A stretch of DNA of 64,000 nucleotides, taken from Albula goreensis. Lineage: Eukaryota > Chordata > Actinopteri > Albuliformes > Albulidae. Both the position numbers and the translations under genes were made by a program. The notes under the pieces were generated by a model. It was given only the letters and a program-made list of their open reading frames with translations, was not told the DNA's origin and did not search any database. The stretch lies in assembly GCA_022829145.1 (NCBI GenBank), contig CM040743.1, forward strand, positions 34,761,841 to 34,825,840. The letters run 5' to 3'. Shown piece after piece: positions 1 to 10,900 of this stretch (positions within the stretch are counted from its first letter, which is position 1; each line of letters opens with the position of its first letter).

Positions 1-63
1 GCAGATGTCCTAGAGGGGGGTGCTCAATCTGACGGCAAAGCCTTCTTGCTGTCTGGGAACTGA
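1..63 (+). CDS. C-terminal end of an upstream gene (partial, unidentified)
   Basis: Frame 1 is open from the first base and ends in TGA at 61-63, giving the 20-residue tail ADVLEGGAQSDGKAFLLSGN. The other two forward frames stop within this short stretch. About 700 bases of AT-rich sequence follow, ending in two AATAAA signals, as expected for a last coding exon plus 3' UTR. Twenty codons are too few to name the protein, and a chance open frame is possible. The rest of the gene lies outside the window. Confidence 0.4.
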   Translation, partial: ADVLEGGAQSDGKAFLLSGN

Positions 64-280
64 AGGAAGGGGTGTGAGTGAGTCGATATGCTGTAATATA
101 ACCTTTTTTGAGGCTGTTTATGCTTGTGATTATTTAATGACTTCTGTCATGTATTTTTTGGGTTTACACCTCCCTTTCTAAGCTACCAAAGCATTACAGA
201 CCTATACAGTAAAAGACCTTCACACAAGTGATGTTGCATGTGTACATATAGATATTGTATGCAACTTATTGACCTTATGT

Positions 281-649
281 ACCTCTTGTACATATACAAC
301 TTTTAAATGTGTGCTTTTAAATGTGTGACACTGGACATCATGATCAATTTGTCAATAGTTAAAATAATTACCAAGTGATGTTAGTTATATATGTTGTCTT
401 ACATTTTTTTCTCCTTGATATTGGTTCCAAAGAGTTATTACTATATATCTTTATGATTTACTTTTAACATGGATTATAATGTTTATATACCTCTTGTACA
501 TGTATAACATATGCTTTTAAATATGTGTCACTGTATATTATGATCAATTTTTCAATAGTTACAATAAGTGCAAAGTTATGTTAGCTATATCTGTGTTCCC
601 AGATTTCTGCTTCTTGATATTGGTTACAAAGAGTCATTACTATTTAGCC
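281..649 (+). repeat. Two-copy diverged tandem duplication (period about 208 bp)
   Basis: Copy 1 is about 281-448 and copy 2 about 489-649. Matching anchors in order are 'acctcttgtacat', 'gcttttaaat.tgtg', 'atgatcaattt.tcaatagtta', 'cttgatattggtt.caaagagt.attacta'. Substitutions are scattered, so the duplication is old. Confidence 0.75.
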
Positions 650-778
650 ATTTTCTATTTTGCTGGTTCAATTAGATTTTACTTTATTGCAGTATATTAA
701 ATGTCATTCCCAAGCTGGATATATTAGGTATTTACCATGCCTGTGAATAAATGTTTCTTGTCATGTAATTTGCATTTT

Positions 779-784
779 AATAAA
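779..784 (+). terminator. Candidate polyadenylation signal AATAAA
   Basis: Canonical AATAAA at 779-784, with a second one at 746-751. A T-rich element with TTTGTT follows about 20-30 bases downstream. It would end the upstream transcript about 1.1 kb before the TMX3 start. Confidence 0.4.
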
Positions 785-810
785 GAGATTAAGTATGATA
801 CTCCTTTCTT

Positions 811-1739
811 TGTTCCACAATATCTAGGACTAATATCACTGTTAGAGAATTGTAGGTATTCTATGCAATATTGCACTGTACTTGTGCAAGTATAGTTATG
901 CATGTTGACAATTAAAAGCTTGTATCAGCAAATGTTCTACATGATGTCTATAAATATAAATGTCATAACTCTGATGTGAAGCTATCATTAAACATGTTAA
1001 TACATTTAAATCAAACTGTTATAGCTTTACAGGGGCATCCATTGTTTAGTTCTATGTACATTGAACAAGTCACCCAGGTTTTCCAAAACCCCTAAAATAA
1101 CAACCCAGAAGCAGTGAATCAGTAAAACGGGTTAATGCTTGAAAGATTCATACAACACCCGTTATGTTTTCTTGATCTTTTCTTGATATTTTATGTTCAT
1201 GGTGGCAGATAGTAGGGGCAAAGACACTGACAGGTTATAAAAAGATACAGCTTAGCAGTGATACTGTACAGGGAAAATAAATAGTTGTATGAATTATGTA
1301 ATTAACACAATATTTTGTTTAAATATTTGAAACTTAACTTTTTTTTTTTCTCAAGGACCCATCATGTATTTCATGATCTCTGTGAATCAGTTGAGCAAAA
1401 TTCCGTATTGAATCTCCTTGACTCACCACTTGTGTAACAGCCAAGAAACCATTTGAAGTGGACTCCAAATCGCAGGAAAATTAAATAAGATTTTGGCGAC
1501 AGTAAACTTTTGGGGATCACTATGACGACTGAACTACCACTAACAAGGAAAATATGATTTGACTGGCATTTCCATAACATGCCCTCATGCAAATTAAGTG
1601 TTGTTATCTTTCAGCTTTCACGGAAAAAAATATAGCATAAGAATACAAAATAAGTTAAGATGCGTATTATTATAATAATACATTATGCATATGGTCTTCA
1701 AACATATTATGTACGGTAAACAAGTTGAACGAATCCATA
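811..1739. other. Intergenic AT-rich sequence upstream of TMX3
   Basis: No convincing gene is seen. Contains short A/T runs, for example poly-T near 1341. The open frame at 1371-1592 on the - strand has no domain-like features and is probably chance. Confidence 0.4.
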
Positions 1740-1886
1740 GCAATTTTGTGCTTACATTGACATGCGCAACTCCCGCGCAGAATCAATATTCGTGAAGTCA
1801 TTTAAGAAAACACGTGCTTCCGCGCATGCTCGGAAAGGCCGGCTTTACTTTGTTGTATTTCCTGTTCAATTCTCTCATTCGGAAAG
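1740..1886 (+). promoter_or_regulatory. TMX3: Putative TMX3 promoter and 5' UTR
   Basis: CpG density rises here against an AT-rich background. Visible motifs are two NRF1-like cores (ATGCGCA near 1761-1770 and CGCGCATGCT at 1821-1830), a palindromic E-box CACGTG at 1811-1816 and an ETS-like TTTCCTG near 1858. No TATA box is placed convincingly, which fits a housekeeping promoter. The motifs are seen directly; their use is inferred. The transcription start is not determined. Confidence 0.5.
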
Positions 1887-1920
1887 ATGGCAAAGGACAA
1901 GGCAGTCTTGACTTGTGCAG
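1887..1920 (+). CDS. TMX3: TMX3 exon 1 (start codon, signal peptide)
   Basis: Encodes [11 protein letters not shown] plus one base of the next codon, then donor GTAATA. The context GAAAGATGGC is favourable for initiation. It is the only ATG that joins the hydrophobic signal segment to exon 2. Confidence 0.9.
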
Positions 1921-4900
1921 GTAATACAACTTTTGTCATGTTCCCTTATGTTTCTTTGCATAAGTAAATAGATACGATTTGCCCTACGACTGAAGAATTT
2001 TGTTTTGCATACACTGTTGTCATATCAAACTAGCAGGCTACATCATACGTCTGGCTAGTAGACGAAGTTAGCTGATTTGCTAATTGCAGTAGTTTTCCTT
2101 CTTTGAATATGCAACGTTATATTATGTTTTGTTAACGAGTACCCTTTCATACGTCTGATTTTTCTTTATGTGTTATGTATTTTCAGTGGTTTTGTTGAAC
2201 ATAGGGTTGTTGTTAGCCTATGTTGAAGACCTCGACGACACGTAAGTAATGCTCAGTTTAATTAAAAAGACGTGCAAATGCTTATTTTGTATTAGAAATG
2301 TGTCATGCTATTGTGCTGGGAGTTTAATTTCTTGGTTATTGATTATTCATACCGAAAATCAGTAGAGTAGAAAGTGTCAAAACAAGGATATGTTGTCTGA
2401 ATGAATGGCAGAAATGCAGTAGTGCAACCACTCAAGTTGACATGGCTCTGTTCTCGTTCGGCTAATGATTGTAGCAAACATGCTAACTGTTTAGCATGTT
2501 AATACTTGACGTAGTGAGCTGTAATTTAAAAAAAAAAAAAAAAAAAAGTTCAAATATAAAATCTGGGTTAGGATTTTTATCTAGAGCTGTATGTGAACGA
2601 CATGTTTACTTATGTTTGGTAACTGTAAGCACTTCTGAGCAAAATGTTACTCTAAGACACATAGTCCTGAACAATTAAACGTAACTGTTTATTGTAGACA
2701 GTTAATTTATTTTTAAAATTCCTCCCAGTTATACATTACAAAGCACGTTTGTATAGCAGGTAGTTTTTACACATAGGAATATAAGTACATATGATGACAA
2801 AAATGGGCCATTCCGCCCAACTGAGATTGCCATTTAATGTAAAGAGTATCCAATGATGCTTCAAGTCTCGACATCAAAACAGCCAGGTTCTCTGCCTCAA
2901 CCACATAACTTGTCAATTTATTCCAAGTATTGACAATTCTTTGTGTATATGCTTCCTAATATATATTCTTATAGAGGCTATTGTGTTGGTTTTTATGGAA
3001 TGTGTTATGCTTTTTTCAGAGTTTAAAACCTTGTCAGCGCAGTATTGTTATCTTTTCTCAAATCGCACCAAATGAACAGATTGAAATACAAACTTTAGAA
3101 TGTTTTAGATTTTAAAATATGCGTTCACACTTTCTGCTCTGTTAGGTTTCACATTGCTATTAAATCGTGCAAATGAAATGGCTTGAATTTTTAATGTTGC
3201 TTGTGGTCCACGAGGGCTAACTCTCCACATTGTTTTGGTGCAGGTTTAAAGACGGCCGGGGTGATGAGGTGTGGCTGGTGGAAGTAAGTACTGCGCAGGG
3301 TTGCTGCTGCTTGGGGGTCACTGTCTGGGCACTCTCATCGGATGCGTTCCAATACCTTTTCTCATCTCCTCCATTCGTCTCCTACCCCAGAAGTATGTGG
3401 AGGAAAGGAGGGGAGGAAACAAGAGGAGGAGACGAATGGAGGAGATTAGGAGATGAAATTTGAGTATTGGAACGCACCCAGTATCTCTTTGAGTTGTTTA
3501 CCCAGCTATACTGCTCATCAACTCAGACAGACACAGCTAAAAGGATCACACTGACTCAAACATGGCAAACATAACTGAGATCTTATGGGAGAGATGGAGA
3601 GACTGAAAGACTTGCACAAATGAACAAGTGCTCACATATATTGACAGGACTGGTAGCAGTTTTAAATCCAGAAAGACAGGAAGACAGACTGTCAGACACG
3701 ATAGACATACTAGCACTGTTTTATTACTGCAAAAAATATATAAAATAAATAACAAGCATCCATATAAAGGTCAGAGCAAGACACCCAGTTAACCTTAAGG
3801 GGAGACGCTTACATAAGATGATGTATCTCACGTGAATTGTGTGTTGCAGTTCTATGCACCATGGTGCGGGTACTGTAAGAAGCTGGAGCCAGTTTGGCAG
3901 GAAGTTGGCGCTGAGCTGAAGAGTTCGGGGTCACTAGTCAATGTGGGCAAGATGGATGCCACAGCGTATTCCGGTAAGTCATTCCAGACCATGCACCCTG
4001 GTTCACCTGTGAAATCAAATATCTCATTTCCCATCGGGTTAAAGGGGAATCAAATATTTAATTAGTCTGTCCTCGTAAGCATCTTTATAATTAGCCTTTT
4101 ACCTCGTAACCACATGCATTGTTCAAATTTTAAATCCATGTATTATGCAAAGGATTCCAAGACAGGCCATTATTCAGTCAGATTCAGGTAGTCTTTGTAA
4201 TGGAAAAACAATATTCAGTCAGATCAAAATAAACACTCCTGGATTCATCTGCCCGTTTATTTAAATAGTCTGTTTGACATGCCACATCTCTATGTGGCTG
4301 AGGAAATGGGAAGATTTAGCCAATTAATTTTTTTTTGATGATAGGTAAAGCAGTAGCTAAAAAACCTCCCTTATTTGGGTTTCACTTTTCTAGTACTTCT
4401 TTCAGTACTTTTTTCTACTGCTACTTTCAGTAGAAAATTTTTTATTTTTATGATAGCATCACCAAATCAGTGTCATCAGGAAGATATCACATCTTTGGGA
4501 AAATGCATGGTTGTTTTTCCCAAAATGACGTTTTTGCATCATGGTAGTGTAATAAATAAATACATGGCATAGTATTAAAGCATTAAGGAAAAATGATCAG
4601 TAGGGGTTTCCTTTTCTTAGTGCTCTGCAGTGACCCCTGCTGGCCAGTGAGCAGTCCACAGCCTGCCTCCACAAAACTATAGTGTCTTCCTCAAATTCAT
4701 GTTTGAGCTAGCTCAACTAGTGGACTTCAATGTGGTATCCAATTTTGTAGAGGATAGTGCTTGTATGACCGTGCTCTCCAAAGCTGACATTGGAGGTTTT
4801 GGAAAATTGATATTGACTATTTATGAATATGGATGGGCGTTAAAGACACACATGTTTACAGCAATATATTTAGATTTCATTGCTGCAGCTCATGCAGTTT

Positions 4901-7900
4901 GAATTGATTTTGCTTATACCTACAGGAAAGACATTTCATTGACAGATCTAATGGAAGTCTAATGAGTGCCATTGAAAGAATTAAAATATCAGAGAACAAG
5001 AATGAACAGACACCAAAACACTGTGTAGTGAACTTTGTTTAGATGCATTTTGTGCATTAAACATCTACTATTTGTTAATTGTTTAATTATTTTTTAATTG
5101 TTTGTTTTTTTTTTTCGAAACAGTTTCTATCTTTAGTTGAATAGCATATGGTCTTTATGAAATATGCCCTTTAATGTTCTTACATTTTTCCAGCCTTATC
5201 TTATATCTTCAGCAGTGATTTAAGAATGTGTTGTCCAATCAAACCCTCTTAATCAATATTTACTTAAATATGTTTTTCACCTTAGACACACGTACTCACA
5301 TGTGTGCTTTCTTATACTGTTCAGCTTGCTTACTTTACATTTCTCTCATTGTCCATTTAAATATACTGGATTTACATGAAGAAGTTCAACTAATTGCTCA
5401 AGAACACAACAGTAGTTCCATATTAATCTGTCGTTTCGACCTACAACGCTCAGGTTATTACCCAGCACTGGTGAAGGCTACATCAATTCACAGAATGAAT
5501 GCCCGTTAGCAGTGCAGTATGACACAGTGGGAAAGGAGCAGGCTTGCAGAGGGCTGCAGAACAGAAGGTCTTTATTCTGTTCTTGTACCATAGTGTGCTT
5601 TTCAAAAAACGTACTGATGTGTACAATTAATGAGTAATCATTTAAAGTAGAACCTGTGTGAGCTGCTGTGGCTAAGGAAGTTTGTGAAGTAAGTTGTGAA
5701 GTAAGTGACTTAACGGAATGGGGCTCGTCGCACCATTTAGCGACCAGTCAAGATGTCCCATCAGCCCCTGGGGTTCACTGACGCGGTTGCAGCGCATTAA
5801 TTGCGGCCTGCAGCAACAAAGGCGGCGCACCGTTGTCCGTCCAGATGGCGTTACAGCGTCGTCAGCTTTTCTCCGAGGCATTTTACCAGCCAAAGCCCTT
5901 AAGTCCCAAATTCCTCCCAGGAGTTAATGAGGCTGCTTTTGTTTAAGTATGGTTTGGAGGATGAGCCCGACTCGCTCCAAATCCTATCACTGTGTGGCTA
6001 TTTATAACAGCTAGGTGGCAATGGTGTGGAATCGCTCTTTGGCTAACGAGATTCTCTCCCTCCCTCCCTGCCTTCCCACTCCAGTAGATACCCAGAAATG
6101 GATTTGAATTGTCAGTTGGCCACAAGTGAACTGGAGGTTTTGTGGACACAGAATTCCACATACTCATGGAGGCTGATAATGGACATTGTTTTCAGTAGTC
6201 TTACACAATGGCAACAGAGTTAGCCGTGGTAATTAGCACTTGGAGGAAAAGAACAAAAGTAAATAAAGGTGTGTTTGTAGCCAGGTTACAGCATTACTTT
6301 ACAAAAGAATAAAAAAATGTGCACAGATGGTGAAACCGCCTCCTGGACTTGGGGCTCAGTGGGCAGGGTGGGGGTTTGATCCGAGCAGCTGGCACAAACA
6401 TTAGGCTTATGAAGGGTCCTCCCGAATTAACTTGCAATAAGTTAAACGCAGACAATGCGCAGTACCTGGGCGATGTGTATTATGTTAGCAGCACAAGTTA
6501 GCCTGATTATTCAACCTTATAAACTGCATCTGTTCATGTCATGGGGCATTGCTTCTGAGATGAATCGCATGCAGATTCATGGTGTATATTTCATAAGGCA
6601 GGAGTTGGTCAGCCCTGGTGCTGGAGAGCTACTTGGTGTGGTGGTTTTTGTTGTTACTGAGCACTGAATTGATGTTAGCACAGTTTATCACACAGGTATC
6701 TCGCCTCATCTGATTGCTTGGGTCATAATTGGTTGTGTATTTTGAGGTGAAACCATAATCCAGCACAGACTTAAGCTTTCCAGTTCTGTGGTTGGCTACT
6801 CCTGCTATAAGGCATTCAGTTTATTTCTGTTTGAGAGGAGGCGCTTTCTTAATTTATGACAAGGAGTAAAGCCTTGTTTTGCTGCGTAGTGCCTAACTTG
6901 TATTGCAATGTTGATAATTTTGTGTTGTAAGATGTGTTTTAATAAAACAAAATACAATTTCTTCTAGGTATTGCCTCAGAGTTTGGCGTGCGTGGGTACC
7001 CAACAATAAAATTGTGAGTAGAGCATTTTTCATTGTGTTTGGTATGCTTGTTTTTAGGTGCTGATGGTTTAGTATTGTAAGACAAATCTGGTCTTCTCTG
7101 TGTTCTGCCAGCTTCAGTTACCTTTGGATGACCCTACTGTTAAGATAAATTCCACTTCATATAAATGAATAGCTGCAGTGATTAAAAGCATAAAGGGGTT
7201 GGACTGTAATGAGGTTAAAAGTGGAGACATTTAACACTGTGTGTGTGCGCGTCTCTGTGCGTGTGTGTGTGTATGTATACATAGGTGTGTGAATGTATAC
7301 ATACGTGTATATTATCCTGAATAGCAATGTGGACCATATAAATAAGTTTCATCCCCCTCTCTTCAATTATTGTTACTTTATCTGACCAAGACTTAATCCT
7401 TATACTTTATTTATTAGCCAACTAAATATGTGTAAATATTGTTTTGATAAAGATGCCAATGGGTCCTTAAAATGCCTCTTCTTTCCAGCTTCCATCAAGT
7501 GCTCATAGAGTGTAGGGTGTCTCGTTTTATCCTCTAATGCAGTGTTAGCCATCCCTGTTCCTGGAAACCCGCTGAGTATGCAGATTTTAATTTTCACCTT
7601 AAAATCAGCAACTAATTTGGAGCCAAGAATCCAGGTGAGGTGATTGAATGGTGTAATCAAATGTGATAATTGATCAATTAAGTGCTGAGTCACAACAAAC
7701 AACAACACACTCCATAGGTCTCCAGGACCAGGTTTAGCTACCCCTACTTTCCTAACATTTGTCTCCCTCTAGAGCTGAAACATGATTTTGCAGCATACTG
7801 GTCTTCATTTTGGACATAACAGTTTTAGAATGTTTTGATGATCAAATGTATAAAGCTGTATTGAAGTTTGTATTCAAGGATGTTTTATGGAGTGCCACAC

Positions 7901-10900
7901 AATGTTTCAATAATTCACCCTCAAATAAAACAATTTTATTCAGTTTTATCTCTCCAGAATTTTTGCACTGACTATAAACAGACAGCAAGTCATGCTGTGT
8001 GAAAAACAAACTACTTTGTTTTCATCTGCAGTGAAACTTCCAGCACCACATCCCAACATACAGTCATGCTTGAATGGGAATCCACAAAACTGGCAGTGTA
8101 TTAAAATATGAAGCAAAGCATCAGTCAGGCAGATACTATTGCAAAACATAATAGCTGAGTTGTGCTCATAATGTATTGCCGCGCAAAATCAAAGGTGCTC
8201 ATGGGAGGTGGAGTCCAAAGCTTTGTCATGCAAACATGACACTTTAACTATGTTCAAATCAATTGTGGTAATAATAAATAAAACAAATATGTATCAAGTT
8301 CATGTGTAATTATTTTTGGCAAATTCTAAGTGTGTCCTTGAAATGTTGAAATAATACCCTTAGTTTGGATAATGCTTTCTTGCAAGAACATTAAAGTCCT
8401 TTTCATTCTGGTAATGCTCATAACATAGTCACTGTGTAATACCCAACCCATGTCATGTGAGAGTAAATCCTGTAAAACATTCTGTGGGAAACATCCACCG
8501 ATTGGTGTGTGACACCCCCGATGAGGAGGCAGGGCAACAAGGCAGCCATTTTACAACTGTTATGACTGAGCAAAAACTGCATTTCTCATATTGTCAGAGC
8601 TGGAATCCAACCTTAGGCTATGTGAAGAGCGCCAGCAATGTAATATGTGGGAAGCAGAGCTGCTTTTTGTTTATTTGCTCGTCAGTTGTCATCAGCCATT
8701 AAATATCAAACGAATGGAGCATTAAGTCAGCATAATTTATTTGTTCTCAAATCTTGCCAAGCTTTTAGAGTTCTGCGCTGACTAATTTGCGGTATCAGTA
8801 CCAGCCCTTCTCAGGGGATTACTAGGTTTAGGAAGCCTTGCAGGAAGAACATTTTGTTTGCAGCCTTGTTCATCAGAGAAAATGACAGTTTATTGATGCC
8901 CTCCTCAGCAAACACTCCTTGATCTCTTAGGAAGCCAAAGGGATGTGATCAGAGCAAAGGCAGCGCAGCAGGTTTTTCAGTGAGAGAGCTCAAGGCCTTC
9001 TTCTCTCTCACTCTCAAAAAATGAAAATTGAGAGTGAAAACTGTTACTTGTCTTCAAGCGCGTTACTGTTACTTGCCATCTAAATAGTCACTGTTTTATG
9101 TGAATTTGTATAGCAGTTATTTCGATGATACAAACAAAAGCATTAGTTTAATGTCTTTGGATTAATAATGGCTATATACATGAAGTATGATGCACCCCAA
9201 AATCGCGTATCAAATAGTGGACATGCCAGCAATGTCTGTGGCGAGCTTCAGAGGGAGAGAGGGAGGGTATCCATTAACTCTGTTACCCATGTGTCATTGC
9301 AGAAGTGCAAATTCACTGATTGATAGGGTGCATGCAGTCTGTGTATGAAGTATGCTTTAATGCTAGACAGACTGCACTGTGAGAGTAAGTGGGGAGTGGC
9401 GCCTTTAGGTACAGCATGTGCCTGTTTGTGCTCTCCCAAACTCAGCGACATTCCAGCAATGACACCTCCCTACAAATGAAACGGGGCATTCCAAATTGGG
9501 AGAAAAGTAAACACATGGGATAAAAATCGTCACCACAGTGTTGTGTGGTATGAAATTTATAGCATTTGTATGTGGTGTGAAATTATACTCTTGGGCCAAC
9601 ATGCAATCAACTGAATGAAAACATGCATAATACGTTACTTATGTTGTTTATATGTACCCTTACGCAGGGCAAAGTGCATGTAGTACATTTTACTTATAAT
9701 TGATATGTATATGTTTGGATATTTTACTCAAGCAACTTAGCCTTGGTTATGGGTTAATCTGAAGTACCACACCTGCTGTCCATTTTCTTAACCACCATTT
9801 AACAGCGCCACTCCGCTAATTGCATAGTGCAAACCACATGGTATGCCTCTGTCTTGTGCTTTATTTTGGTGACACTATCAAACTAAGGCTGTCATTTGCG
9901 GGTTTAATATCTCGCTTTCGGCTTGCGGTCAGGCGGCGCATATGTTTCCAGTCTTAGCTTGGCTGCTGTCTTTTAGAGCCCTGATTTTACCTCTGATGTA
10001 GAGATGGAAGGAATGCCATTTCATGAATCCTACAATGAGTGAAGCTACCTACACTGTCACGAGCTGACTTCTTTGAACCCATTAAAAGATTTTCTCTCAC
10101 AACATAATGGTTAATCTCCATCAGGCACTGGTAGCCATGTCTGGTAATGATGGCAGTATTATAACATTATAACATGGTAGGCAGCTGAGCTTGTTACTTG
10201 AGGTTGCAGGTTTGAGTCCCAGCTTTGGCACTTTACATGAATTGCTTCAGGAAATTTCCAACTGTGTAAATGGATAGTGTGTAAAAATATAAGCTGTGTA
10301 AGTTTATATTTGTATAAGCATTAATGCCAGATGTTAATGGTAGCATATTCTAGCTTCACCTGATGTTAGTTTTGTGAAACTTCTTTATTCCACACTATTC
10401 TGCAGTGCACTTTGACATACACCATACCCTGATCAATGCTCTGTGGGTCTTTTCTCCCTTTCAGGATAAAAGGTGACCTGGCTTATAACTACAGGGGGGC
10501 CAGGACCAAAGATGACATCATTGAGTTTGCCAATAGAGTTGCAGGGTAAGGCAAATGGGCACCGGTATTCTTCCCCCAGTTCTATCCCAAAAAACCTTAT
10601 ATATCAGTATCTACTTTACTGATAAAGTCACATATGAATTTAGTTCACTTAACGTCATAGTGACTGCTCCGTGAAGTGTACTACTTGGACTCATATAGCA
10701 CGTTCTTTGTGTATTGTACACTGTGTAAGATTTTATATTCTGTACCATGCAGACTTTTGTCATCTCATCTTTCTTCTGGGCTGTCATTACGTTAGCAGCC
10801 TTATTGCATTATATGTTATGCATATTTAAAATTTAGTATTAAGATCCTGTCAGTTCTGGCGTGTCATTAACGATTAGTCTACTATAATGTCACCATTATA

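Larger units (their letters stand above)
64..810 (+). other. Probable 3' UTR of the upstream gene, with an internal tandem duplication
   Basis: AT-rich, non-coding sequence follows the putative stop codon. It contains two related blocks (about 281-448 and 489-649) that share strings such as ACCTCTTGTACAT, ATGATCAATTT and CTTGATATTGGTT in the same order. AATAAA hexamers lie at 746-751 and 779-784, and a T/GT-rich stretch follows at about 800-815. This fits the end of a transcript. The assignment depends on the partial gene call at 1-63. Confidence 0.4.
7014..10464 (+). other. TMX3: TMX3 intron 5
   Basis: 3451 bases. Contains a TG-rich microsatellite (about 7241-7310), a MITE/SINE-like element (7537-7747) and a tRNA-derived SINE (about 10173-10310). 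The stretch 8150-10140 shows no gene and no repeat that I recognise. Confidence 0.7.

Noticed and set aside
10173-10310. A functional tRNA gene
   Set aside because: Box B is present but no complete cloverleaf or terminator can be drawn; the following sequence is a SINE body.
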